This document shows, piece after piece, positions 24,270 to 35,458 of a stretch of DNA of 64,000 bases. The position numbers and the translations under genes are program-made. Location: the NCBI GenBank assembly GCA_947069175.1, contig CAMTDV010000002.1:11834988-11898987 (forward strand), written 5' to 3'. This DNA is from Scalesia atractyloides. Taxonomy: Eukaryota > Streptophyta > Magnoliopsida > Asterales > Asteraceae. The notes beneath the pieces were generated by a model. That model ran no database searches. It saw only the letters and a program-made list of their open reading frames with translations, and was not told the DNA's origin. The stretch's first letter is position 1. Each line of letters begins with the position of its first letter.

Positions 24270-27200
24270 TACGTGATTAAAAGTGTCTAGGGGTGAGTAA
24301 TAATTGAATCATTAACCCAAATCGAAACGAAATCAACCAAAAAATGAGTTAATTGAAAACTGATTAACCGAAACCCGAATTAACGAAAAACAGTTATCGA
24401 TTTTTTGTATCCTCATTTAACCAAAATTAACTGAACCAAACCATTCATATTTTCATGTATTTCTAGGTTTTATACCTTCAGTTCATGTATTTCATATTTA
24501 TAACCCCATTTTATGTATTTATACCTCCATTTCATGTACCTATACATCAATTTCACATAACCTAAATTTCATGTATTTCTAATCAAAAGTTTTAGCCCAA
24601 GTCTGGTTTTGGCTATTAACCGAATTAAATGAATCAAACAAAAAACCGTCATCTAACTCAATAACTGAAAACATGTTGGTTAATAAAATAGACTAATCGA
24701 TTACTTCGATTTCAGTTGAGGATAATAATCTAACCAACCAAACAATGCACACCGTGGCAATGTTTGTGTTTCCCACCGCATCGCACACAGCACGTATCGG
24801 TTATTAACTAAAACCAGCTATCATGAGCAATAACTAAACCGTTGACCTAAACCAACCAGAAAACAAACGAAACCGAACCGAAATCAACCAGAAACTAAAT
24901 TAACTGAAAACTGAAACCCAATTAACCAAAAACCGGTTATAATTTTTTTGTATTCTCGTTTCACTAAAATTAGCTGAACCGAACTGAATCATTCATAATT
25001 TTTATATATTTCTAGTTTTTATAACTGCAGTTCATATATTTATATATTATGTCTCCATTTCATATATTTATACTTTCATTTCATATATTGTCACACCCCG
25101 TATTTTCAGCCAAACACAGGTGGGCCCGGGTGGGGAATATCGTGACGTAAGTTGATATCATCATAGTCAATTAAACACAGCACAATGGAAGTCTTGGAGT
25201 TTAAATTACTATTACAAACCAAATGTTCAAAGTACGAAAAAAATATATAAGACGGCTTGTAACGAGAGATCCACAGGCGGATCGTAAAAATGTACAAAAA
25301 TGTATAACAGAGTTTGGGCAGATATAAGGATTTGCAAGATCCTCTTATATCACTACCGAGCAGCTTCCAGCCTATTTGTATTGTACCTGCATCTTAGTCT
25401 TTTGAAAATACGTCAGCTTTCGCTGGTAAATACACCCACTGACTCATTTTGAAAACATTTTAAAATTTAGATTTAAGTGCACAGGACACAAATCTTTTAT
25501 AACTTGGGAAAGTCAGCATTGTAACCTTGTTAACAGTTTTACATGTTTGTCAATACATATGAGGCTCAGTACAGAGACCGAGACATGATTAACATACACA
25601 CCACTTATGAACCCATGAAGGAGTTATCCCCAACTTGTGGGTAAAAATAATTTAGCATTCGCATCTTTCGGGTGTATGCCTACACCCCGTGCTTTGGTGG
25701 TGGCCATTAACTAATATAATGAGCAAGGATATCCAGGACACGGTCGTTAACCCCCAATGTTTAAGTTCTCAAAAAAACTGATCAAAACGGAATATGCGGA
25801 TTTACTAGCCACAATCCGGCATTCGATTGATCCATTTCCGACCAAGCGGTAATAATTTACCGTAACCAAGCCCGTAAAGAGGAAATAAGTCAAGAGTATT
25901 TACTTGAGCTAGTCTTGATTTGAATATACAAGATTTAATATCTCAGTCGTATTCAAAATGAAATAAGTGCAGATAGCATTTACTGGAAGGTTCTAGTCTG
26001 GATTATGGCATAAGCTAACCAATTAAAATGCTAACGGTCTTATTTAAGTCTTAGACTTAGACCGACTAGCTTAAAGAATAAAAAACGGTACGATACGCTA
26101 GATTAAGCGATGACCGTATAGAATGTAGTTTAAACCCAACAAGTACTTAAGACTTGTATGATATGGGTAAACAATTAACATTCTGGAATTTGAGATTAAA
26201 ATGATAAGGTTAAACCCGTTTCGGTTAATTTTCGTAAACTAGTTACATATACTTAATCGTACGCATATAAGCGATATCGGGTAACCGGATGAGTCATGAA
26301 CAAGTTCTAAATGTCATTATACTTTAAATAAGTTGTAATATTAGTAGGATATCAACTTACATGCCCGAAAAGGTTTTGAAACGAATTATGCCTCTTAAGG
26401 GCGTTTTGGTAATTATACGTCGTATAAAAGGAACTTGCATGTATTCTGATGTTATGATCATAAACATTCTGGAAAAATACTTAATTTGTGATATATTATC
26501 AGTAAGAAGTCACACATAAGTGTGATTTATTGTTTAAGACCAAACTATGCAACGAAAGGGCATTTTGGTCATTTAAAAGTATAGTTTACGATTTTATACT
26601 AAAATCAGTTTATGATCAGAATATTAACATCCTAATATGTTAATTACATTAACATATCAGTATGTAATTTATTTGTAAGTTCATTGTTGATTAAAACCTT
26701 GTTTTATGTAAAAAGGGCCTTTTAGTCAAAATTTGACATTTTACGGAACTTGTGCATAAACTCATATTATGATTATGATCATGTAATATAACCTCAAAGG
26801 GTTATGCTACATTGTATTATGATCATAGTGTGACCATAAGTCAGAAGTTAACTAATCTAAGTTGGGTCAAAATCGAAAGTCAAAGCAGAAGTCAAACTTC
26901 GCGACTTTCGGTTGCGAACGACTCTAGGACTGAAATTGATGGATCAAACATGTTCCCACATGTTCTAATAAATTATTTCCAACTTGTTTAAGTGTCAAAA
27001 ACATGTTTATAACATATATAAACTCAGATTATAATATTTATCAAATCTAACCGTTTGACTTTTTAAAACATAAACTTTAACCCGTCAATTGACCTAGTAA
27101 ACATGATCTTTAGGAGGTACCATTTTAAGGGGTTAATACCTTCCTAATTACGATCACTTAGTCATGTTCATTTCGAACAATGGTTGGACCATAATGGTCT

Positions 27201-27971
27201 TAACCGAAAGTCAAGGCATTGTCAAAATGCTTGACTTTTGGCTATTAGAAGCCTATAAAAAGAAAAGAGTAGAGATGGAATACTTAGAAATGATCCAAGG
27301 GAAACTTAGAACTCAAAGGGAAGCTCCTGAATGGTCAGGAACTTCCAAGAGTGTAATAAGAGAGGAGAAGAGTGAATGAGGAAGGAAATGAGTGAGTTTG
27401 ATTGGCTATTTATAGTGCAAGAGGGGGTGTGAAGATGAAGCCAGGTGTTAGAGGTGTTGTAGGATCTTCACAAGTGTCAAGAGCATGCAAGAGTGTGGCA
27501 TTTTGCAGGAGAGGTGGTATCTTGACAGAATTTTGGAGTTTTGACACTTTTAGTCCATCAAGAATAGTTTTGTGGATTGTCATGAATTGTCCATTGACTT
27601 ATATCCAATGACATAATGATACAACTTGGTCTTTTCGTTAATATGGATGTATTGAAGAAGAATACGAGTAACCGAACATTAACGGGTGTCACACTAGGTG
27701 TTCTTATGACTTATAAGCGTTTACTAGCTTAAATGGGAAAGATACGAATACTTATGGTTTCATGGGTAAATCACCTCAAGTAGTAGGTTTAAGGTTTAGT
27801 GAAGATGTGTGATACTCAAGAATGGTGAATCACAAGATATCACCTTAACCGGGAGTCGTTCGGGTTGAAAAATGACTTGATTATGCAAGGAAAATGTAAT
27901 AATAAAGTCTAGGGGCTTTTGGGTAATTTGCTGAAAGTTAAAATGGTGTAAATCTAATGCTTTAGTGTCTC

Positions 27972-28072
27972 GCCGTAGGCTACGGTCTCCAGATCGTAGC
28001 TTACAGTCAGTTTAAAATTAAAACAACAACCTTAGACCGTAGCCTACGGTCCTAGACCGTAGGTTACGGTTA
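27972..28072. repeat. CCGTAGCCTACGGT palindrome cluster in the LTR-like element
   Basis: Four variants of the palindrome ACCGTAGCCTACGGT (CCGTAGGCTACGGT, GATCGTAGCTTACAG, ACCGTAGCCTACGGT, ACCGTAGGTTACGGT) lie within 100 bp in the downstream part of the element. Such clusters could bind a protein or form hairpins in the transcript. Confidence 0.85.
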
Positions 28073-28283
28073 GTTTTATGAATTTTGAGATTTTTGAACA
28101 TGTTTGAGTGGCTAGCTCATTGAGGTATGATCCGAGGATATGTATACGTGTCGGTATATTACCGAACACGATTTTTTACGAGGTATTACAAACCCCTCCA
28201 TTGTCCAACTTTAGCGTATTTTTGGAATTAAGTCTCTCGTTCAACTAGTGGCTCATATGAGAGTTAGGACTTCGTAAAGGATC

Positions 28284-28382
28284 ACTCAGAGGCCCACTAT
28301 AAGCATGTTGACTCCGATGTCACTCAGAGGCTGGCATGTTGACATATCAGTTACTCAGAGGCTAAGTTTGAGCATGTTGATA
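28284..28382 (+). repeat. CTCAGAGGC / GCATGTTGA repeat cluster
   Basis: CTCAGAGGC occurs three times, separated by copies of GCATGTTGA, in a ~35-45 bp irregular period. It lies close to the right end of the element at 25089-28471. Confidence 0.85.
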
Positions 28383-28848
28383 CTTTAGTCTTTATTAGTC
28401 TTTGATAGACTAAAATAAAAATACAACATGTGTCACTATACTACTTGGACACGATTTTACAAGGTGTTACATGTATTATATCTCAATATCATATATACTT
28501 CTAAGCAAAACTTTTAGAGCAAGTTTGGTTTTTGCTATTAACTGAAATTAAATGAAACAAATCGAAAACTGTCAATCTAGCCGAATAAACCGAAGTGATT
28601 AACCGAAAACCGATTGTTTAATAAAATAGACTAACCGGTGACTTTGATTTCAGCTTTTGGTTGAGGATAATAACTAAACCGACCGAACCATACACAACAT
28701 AACGAAATGGATTTTCCAATTACTTCACTTTTGATATATATCTATCACAATGATGCTATAATAAATATTATATGAATAAGAAAACTACAAAAAACGATTA
28801 TCGTAATGCGATGTGTCGCTCCCGCCGCATCTCCGAGCATCCTGCTAG

Positions 28849-29364
28849 TTGTATATATAAGGGTTAAAATCAAATACAAAGTCTCCTAAAAATAAGAAGT
28901 CGTAAGAAGGGTATCAAGTGGACTCCGATTGACCTCATTCAAACGACCATTAGAACTGTTTTATCAAACTCTACGATATAAGATTTTAGGTTTTTGTTTT
29001 TATATGTTTAGCTTGTAGATTTTTTAATTTTGTCTATATGTATCTTTTTATTTATCATTGTGTTTTTTTTATATTTGCGTTATTGTGTCTGTTTTACGAC
29101 TCATTGTATCATTTTTCTTCGTCATTATGTTATATTTTGCTATCTATTGTATCTTTTTACATTTCTTATTTTATAGAATAACTTTACCTATATATAAATA
29201 TATTTTTTTAGGTAGAAACAAAACTTCTAGTTACAAAAATTGAAGAAGTTGTGTATGGTTTTCCAAAAGAGGTAAATTATAGAACTTTCATGCTTATATG
29301 CAAAACATAATTAAAAATTTTGGCATCTTCATAGTTCATAGTTCACACCCACCCTACCCTACAC
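28849..29364. other. Region upstream of MCAT
   Basis: T-rich sequence with a chance reading frame on the + strand. The stretch 29219-29345 matches 18689-18800, in front of the MCAT pseudogene, so it belongs to the duplicated block and may include promoter sequence. Confidence 0.5.
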
Positions 29365-29710
29365 TAGATATGTACAAAAAAATCGGTTTTAAAATCGAAA
29401 CCGGAAAAAAACCGAAACCAGTTTTTTAACCGGTTTTTTATAACCGAACCGAACCGGGGGTTGTAAACCGGTTAGAGATCTTGAGCTTCGAAACCGGTTT
29501 TAAAACACGAAACCGATTATAAAAACCGGTTTAACCGGTAAAAAAAACCGGTTTTTGGAATAAACCGGTTGGACCGGTTATTGTTTTGAGTTGAAAAAAC
29601 CGGTTAGTAACCGAAACCGGTTATAAAAAAACTGTTTTTTTTGAAGAAAAAAACAGGTTCGGTTAAAAACCGAAACCGGTTTTTGAAAAAAACCAATTTG
29701 TACACCTCTA
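29365..29710. mobile_element. hAT-type MITE immediately upstream of MCAT
   Basis: The ends TAGATATGTACAAA and TTTGTACACCTCTA are inverted. A perfect 8-bp target duplication, CCCTACAC, lies at 29357-29364 and 29711-29718. The 346-bp interior is dominated by AAACCGGTT words and can fold. It ends 148 bp before the proposed MCAT start codon, so it probably lies in the promoter or 5' UTR. The corresponding site in the duplicate (about 18835) lacks it. Confidence 0.93.
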
Positions 29711-29858
29711 CCCTACACCCATTCTAGTGATCTCCGCTACACTTTCAAAACCCTCATTTATAAATCCAAAACCACACACAACCACCGAATGCATGCTTGT
29801 CTTCAACTCCCCTCAATTTCTCAGACATTTTTCTAGTTTCAATCTTCTCTCAACATCA

Positions 29859-32800
29859 ATGGCTTCTTCATCATCAGCATCTCTACTGCTCCCATCAGTC
29901 TCACTCAACCATCATCAGCTCAAGACCTCATCTTCCGTTTGTTTCGGAACTCTTAAACATGGATTCCGACGTATTAATCTGGATAAATCTAGGGTTTCTA
30001 TGAGCGTATCAGCTGGATCCACCACTGCAATTGATGACGCATTGTTCACTGATTATAAACCCACCACTGCTTTCCTCTTCCCCGGTCAGGTCAGATTTGT
30101 GAATTACAATTAATTGTTTGTTTATTGTTCAAGTGGACGTTAATTGAAGTAAGTTGTTATGTGGGTATGTGAAAGTTACTGTTTTTATTCGTTGTGAGTG
30201 TTGTTTGTTACTGGATGAGCTTGAAAGTTTTGATCTTTTTTTTTTTTGTGAAATTATGCACCTATTGTCATGTTTTTGTTAGATGTTTTAGTGTAATTGG
30301 GTTGACTTGTTGACCAAAATGTTTCTTGAGCTTGAACGTTTGAATCTTTTTGAGAAATTATGTACGGATTCAGATGTTTTTTGTTAGATATTTTAGTGTA
30401 ATTGACTAATTGGGTTGACATGTTGACCAAAGTGTTTCATTATATACATCAAGCAAATTAGGAGAGTGCGGATCACATACTTTGATTCTTGCTGATTAAA
30501 GTTTGAGTTTTATCCGGTTGATTCATTCGAGTGAACCATTGAATAGTTTGATTCTGAAAGTGTTGATACGTCTCTCAGATTATCCAGTCATTTGTTCGAC
30601 TATATTCAGAAGTTATTCCAACGGCTTTGCTGTAATTGATAGTGATTTTTGTTTTAGGGTGCACAAGCGGTTGGAATGGGACAAGAGGCTCTTAAGGTGC
30701 CAGCTGCTGCAGAGTTGTATAATAAGGCTAATGAGATTTTAGGGTAAATCTATCAGCTTAAATGTTTCAGTTTATTATTAACTGTTCTATATTTGAGCAA
30801 AAGAACTTGTATTAGTGACTATATTAATAAAAATAATTATTAATCTTTGCTTGAAGGTTTGATATATTGGACGTTTGCATTAACGGGCCAAAAGAAAAGC
30901 TGGATTCCACTGTTTTAAGTCAGGCAAGTTTGCACTGTATTTCCTTTTTGTTATGTTTTCTAGGTTCAGGTGATGATAAACCGGCACGCAAGTGGTGAGT
31001 CAGGCGGGTTGGGTAAAGTTATTAAGCTAAACTTCTAATAATAAGCATCCGATAAAACAAACAATTTAGCCCAACTTCATTAATCTTATTTAAAAAAACA
31101 AGATGATTTATTTATGTGTTTCTTGATCCTCAAGTGTACATTATCATTGGAGTTTTGGTGACCCAACCCGGATAAAAATCTCAGACATTCTAAGACGGAA
31201 ACATTTATATTCTTGTCAACCTGAAGCATTTTTGTCCAACTTTTTTTCATTTAAACAACTAGTGCATCATGTGTGGCTACAAAATTTATATTCTTTCAGT
31301 AATAATCTATTATTCTTTAATAAAATAATTCATGTAAAAATATAATATGAGCGAATCTTAGCCCGTTTGACCCATTTGATCCATTTGACCGATGTATTGT
31401 TAATCTAAATTCGGGGTTATCTTCATTTAGAACTTTACATGATAAGGAATTCCTTAAAACACAAATTTACTTATTAGCATTTCTTTTTGTATCTTTGCAG
31501 CCAGCTATATATGTTACTAGTCTAGCTGCAGTGGAGATACTCCGTGCTCGTGATGGTGGTCAGCAGATAATTGATTCTGTTGATGTTACATGTGGATTAA
31601 GTTTAGGAGAATACACAGCTCTTGCATTTGCTGGAGCTTTTACGTGAGTCATTTAAGCCTTTGTTCTTTAATTGATCTTATGTATTCACACCATTTCTCC
31701 GTATAATCTTTTGTGCATTTTTCTTTACCATCAGTTTCGAGGACGGTCTCAAGCTGGTCAAACTAAGAGGCCAAGCAATGCAAGTAAGAAAACAATAATA
31801 CTTTGTGAAAAGATTTAAATTGTGGTATTAATCGTATTATAATCCTCAGGAAGCCGCAGATGCTGCTAAAGGTGCGATGGTCAGTATTATTGGACTAGAT
31901 TCAGATAAGGTGCAGCAACTCTGTGATGCAGCCAATGAAGAAGTCGAGGAAGCCGAAAAAGTTCAAATTGCAAATTTCTTATGCACTGTAATGCTCACAT
32001 TCATTGCTATCATATTTAGTACGACTCTGAAATTTAAAAGTAATAGATTTGACCAGAAAAGTTCTCTACCGTGCAGGGAAACTATGCAGTATCTGGAGGG
32101 GTAAAGGGGATCGAAGCTGTGGAAGCAAAAGCAAAATCATTCAAGGCTCGAATGACGGTATTACAAATGAACTTCTGTTTGTAACCATCACATATTCACT
32201 TTTGAAACACCTAATAAATATCTTGTTTTTCTTTTGCAGGTACGTCTTGCTGTCGCTGGGGCCTTCCACACCAGATTCATGAATCCAGCTTTATCCCAAC
32301 TGGAGTCCGCTTTGTCAGCAACCGAAATCAAAACTCCGAGAATACCTGTTATATCTAATGTTGATGCACAACCGCATGCTGACCCCGAGACAATCAAGAA
32401 AATATTGGCTCGTCAGGTCAGCATCCAAAGTCTTGAAGAATATTATCTTTAGATATCATGTTACCGATTTTTATTAATGATTTATTATCGTAGGTTACAT
32501 CGCCGGTTCAATGGGAGACAACGGTAAAGACACTTTTGTCGAGAGGACTGGTGCAGAGTTATGAACTTGGACCTGGAAAGGTAAAATCTGGACTATTGTT
32601 AAGTTTCATTTTTCTTTTTGAGTAAAATACCCTTTTCATCCCTGAGATTTGACCAGTTTTGCGACTTACGTCCAAAGGTTTGTTTTCAGCATCTGGATCC
32701 AAAATGTTTAAAATCTTGCCATTTTCATCCGGCTCGTTAACTCCATCCATTTTTCTTTGTTAAGTCAGGGATATTTCTGTCTTTTTTGTTAACTTAAAGG

Positions 32801-33152
32801 GTAATTCGGTCTTTTTACGTAAAGTGGAAAAGACCAAATTGCCCTTTAAGTTAGCAAAAAAGACGGAAATACCTCTGACTTAACAAAGAAAAATGGATGG
32901 AGTTAACGAGCCGAATGGAAATAGCAAGATTTCAAACCTTTTGGATCCAGATGCGGGAAAACAAACCTTTGGACGAAAGTCGCAAAACTGGCCAAACCTC
33001 AGGGACGAAATAACCTTTTACTCTTTGTTTTATTCCCAGCATTTTTTTTATTTTGCTAAAGTTATGCACCAATTTGTATGTAAAATTAGGTTATCGCTGG
33101 GATTGTGAAGAGAATGGACAAAACATCGCCGATTGAGAACATTAGTGCTTGA
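29859..33152 (+). CDS. MCAT: Malonyl-CoA:ACP malonyltransferase, plastid (ten exons)
   Basis: Exons: 29859-30089, 30658-30743, 30857-30923, 31501-31643, 31735-31783, 31850-31987, 32077-32157, 32240-32416, 32494-32580, 33090-33152. They join in frame to 373 aa. The enzyme moves malonyl from CoA to acyl carrier protein, supplying the plastid type II fatty acid synthase. Visible family marks are FPGQGAQ (74-80), the nucleophile elbow GLSLGEY with Ser162, the catalytic-His segment GAFHT with His275, and NVDAQPH. The first ~55 residues (MASSSSASLLLPS..., Ser-rich) look like a plastid transit peptide. An in-frame ATG at 29727 would add 44 residues. I prefer 29859 because it opens directly into a typical transit peptide. 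Intron 3 starts CAG|GCAAGT (GC-AG). Intron 9 holds a MITE. An upstream block copy carries a deleted version (18690-19440). Confidence 0.95.
32620..33023. mobile_element. Foldback MITE in MCAT intron 9
   Basis: It has GAGTAAAATACCCTTTTCATCC on the left and GGGACGAAATAACCTTTTACTC on the right, with long imperfect arms. It is the same family as 9136-9577. The reading frames crossing its arms are artefacts of the inverted repeat. Confidence 0.87.
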
Positions 33153-34191
33153 TTTGTTGCCATTCTACAGTAACCGTTGAGTTAAAAGTTTTCCTTGTGG
33201 TAAGAGCATAAAAGGGGATTATGGAGCTTATACGGAGCAAATTAATGTAGTTGAGTTTTCGTGTATGATCATATGCTTGTTAGTAATTGTATTTGAATCG
33301 ATAATATTCTGTTTTGGGCATGATTATGTTGAGTTATTTTCTAAGTGGCTGTTTAAGCTCTAGCTTGTAACTGATGCATCATTTTGAGCATGATGCTGCA
33401 ACATATAATCTGGAAAAATTGCAGTACAATGCATTTTCTAAAACACAGTAAAGAGATGGATCAGGTACATATCACTGTGAATTCACTAAACTGAAAATGA
33501 GGGATACATGTATGTATATATAATAGAGGAGACTAACTAACATAACCACCTAACCTCCTCAACTAACTAACCGACTTTATACATACAAAATACATACAAG
33601 GATAGAGACTAACTAAATACACTAATACACAGTTTAGGTAATTTAGACATTTATTTCATAGTACATAACAAGAGTGTTACATCAATGGGCATGATTGTGG
33701 GTTGACAGTTTAAATCTAACATGTTTCCGAAAACACTATCTGAACCCACACATGCTACAAATTCAAAAATTATGTTAAGACACATGAACACGACCCAAGT
33801 ATTCGCGGGTTGAATTGAACATGCTCCTTAAATATGAAAAGAAGTAGTTTATTTTATTAGGTTATCAACACTCTAAAATTGCAAATTTGCAAATACAAAT
33901 ATGTATAAAACAAGTACGCTTAAACTATAAAACAAACTTTATAAAACTCAGTAATCCGTGAAGCTGGCCTAGTTAGTTTGATTAACTAAACGTGTTCATG
34001 AGTTCCACTTGAAACTAATCCAGATCCGTTTAGACTAAATCCAAACCCACAAATTTCATGTCAGAACCATTTTGTGTGAAAAATTCATACCGTATGCATG
34101 TACAAAATCTGAAAAGTAGATCTTTTATGGGTCTACATGATTTAATAAACCAAGTGTTATGACAGTAACAAATAATAAATAAAAAAAAGAA
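33153..34191. other. MCAT 3' flank
   Basis: This is the MCAT 3' UTR and flank. It has the conserved ~140-bp tRNA-Gly flank element at 33355-33440 (GATGCATCATTTTGAGCATG), though no tRNA follows directly. The stretch 33640-34100 matches the flank of the pseudogene copy. No gene is seen. Confidence 0.55.
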
Positions 34192-34273
34192 TGCTCAGGA
34201 TAGCTTTGTTATTCGAAAGATCAAACGGCTGTGATGACCCAACATCACATTAAAAGCGCAATTCTTCATCGCA
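34192..34273 (-). ncRNA. snoR43: Box C/D snoRNA (snoR43 type), copy 4
   Basis: Box C (ATGAAGA), the GTGATG..CATCAC hairpin and box D (CTGA) are kept. The TGC next to box C has become TGCG, and the tRNA in front is damaged. Expression as part of a dicistronic transcript is therefore doubtful. A TTCTTTTTTTT terminator-like run follows. Confidence 0.7.
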
Positions 34274-34276
34274 AAA

Positions 34277-34351
34277 TAAACCAGCCGGGAATCGAACCTG
34301 GGTGGGTCTATACCGTGGCAGGGTACTATTCTACCACTAGACCACTGGTGC
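34277..34351 (-). pseudogene. tRNA-Gly (GCC) pseudogene, copy 4
   Basis: It matches the other copies but carries a 4-nt insertion (75 nt in all) next to the T arm, a changed T stem (CAGGTTCGATTCCCGG) and a 3' end altered from GGTGCA to GGTTTA. The acceptor stem no longer pairs fully. A and B boxes remain. Confidence 0.85.
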
Positions 34352-35077
34352 TTCATGTTGAATACTCAATTAGTGATTACCACTTGTTATTTTAAGTTCT
34401 AGTATGTAAATGATACATCATTTTCATGAAGCTGCAACATATTCCACAAGTGATTAATTCTGCTCGGTTCAAAATCTACGATATTCCAGAAATTACAGGA
34501 AGAAGGTTTTAAGAGAAAAATCAGAAGCCACGTAAGCTAAACAATAATCGGTTCTCTTGGATTGAATATAGAAATGTTATGGCGGTTTGGAACAGAAACA
34601 AAGTAGCCCTGTTCAGAAGGGATGTTTAAAAACAGGTATAACTGACTTAAGCTAAAACGGTTGGTTTGGTCAGGTTAATAGTAATACGGTTCAGTTTATA
34701 GTTTAAAACCGGTTTCACGGCTGGGTTTACTAAACCCGTCGTTTAGCCATGAGTGCATGAACTAACTGTATGTTTCGTCCTAAACCGTGTAACACAAGTC
34801 GACCTGAAAGACCCTCAATACGCATTAACTCATTTTAAGCATCATAATTTGTTAATAAGTAAAAAAAAGGCCAGAATTATTACTTGAAATATAGTTAACA
34901 GAATAGCTAGTATGAAGTCACACCAATATAGTATAAAACTGAAACACATAGATTTTACAAACCTTTTAAATATTACTTTTTGACGAATACCTCCTCAAAG
35001 TACAACCATGGTTGGTTAACTAGAATTTTGTTTACTTTCATGTTAAAATTCTCATCAGCTAACGATTGGTATAAGAT

Positions 35078-35150
35078 GTTTCTGTGGTGTAGTGGTTATC
35101 ACGTTTGCTTTACACGCAAAAGGTCTACGGTTCGATCCCTGGTATGAACA
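35078..35150 (+). tRNA. tRNA-Val (anticodon TAC), probably degenerate
   Basis: It has the A box TGGTGTAGTGG, an anticodon arm TTTGC-TTTACAC-GCAAA with anticodon TAC, and the B box GGTTCGATCCC. The acceptor strands GTTTCTG and TATGAAC leave at least two mismatches, and the T stem is imperfect. It may be a decaying gene. A relic copy lies at 43811-43867. Confidence 0.7.
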
Positions 35151-35262
35151 TATATATTTTTAAGTTTTGATTATGGAGTCAGGGAGTATCAAAGTTGCTA
35201 GAATTGGCGGATATAAACTCAAAACAAATGACTACAATTATCGTTTGTACTAACATTTACTA

Positions 35263-35458
35263 AATTTTTTCTGGTAAAGAATTAGTGCATTACGAAAACG
35301 GTAAAGACAATATTATCAAAATAAGAAGCTAAATCAATTTCCAATCTAGTTAAAGGCGTAAATTTTTTCTAGTAAAGAATTAGTGCATTACGAAAACGGT
35401 AAAGACAATATTATCAAAATAAGAAGCTAAATCAATTTCCAATCTAGTTAAAGGCACA
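35263..35458 (+). repeat. Tandem duplication of a 98-bp unit
   Basis: The units 35263-35360 and 35361-35458 are almost identical (AATTTTTTCTGGTAAAGAAT against AATTTTTTCTAGTAAAGAAT). A single related unit is at about 44490-44580, so the doubling happened only in this block. Confidence 0.93.

Larger units (their letters stand above)
25089..28471 (+). mobile_element. Solo-LTR-like element, 3.4 kb
   Basis: It begins TGTCACACCCCGTATTTT and ends AAGGTGTTACA. The flanking pentamers TATAT (25084-25088) and TGTAT (28472-28476) differ at one base, so the target duplication is probable but imperfect. The 5' part is repeated at 62128-64000, which defines a family. A CTATTTATA word near 27406 may be its promoter. 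No gag or pol frame is present, and the open frames near 27164-27611 resemble no known protein. Long LTRs of this size are known in chromovirus-type Ty3/gypsy elements, but I cannot assign the lineage. Confidence 0.7.
24270..28848 (+). mobile_element. Helitron-like AACCGAAA-rich repeat, copy B, split by an LTR-like insertion
   Basis: It has the same two-module layout as copy A (14930-18550) and ends with CCCGCCGCATCTCCGAGCATCC then TGCTAG|T. The second module is interrupted by the element at 25089-28471, at a different place and by a different element from copy A. The Helitron assignment rests only on the CTAG|T end and the short hairpin. Confidence 0.5.

Noticed and set aside
25089..28471. 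Protein-coding frames at 27164-27379 and 27402-27611
   Set aside because: They lie near the putative promoter of an LTR-like element, are short and show no gag, protease or polymerase motif.
29727..29858. Upstream in-frame ATG for MCAT adding 44 residues
   Set aside because: The added segment is unlike known MCAT N termini as I recall them, whereas MASSSSASLL at 29859 is a typical plastid transit peptide start. Transcript data could reverse this.
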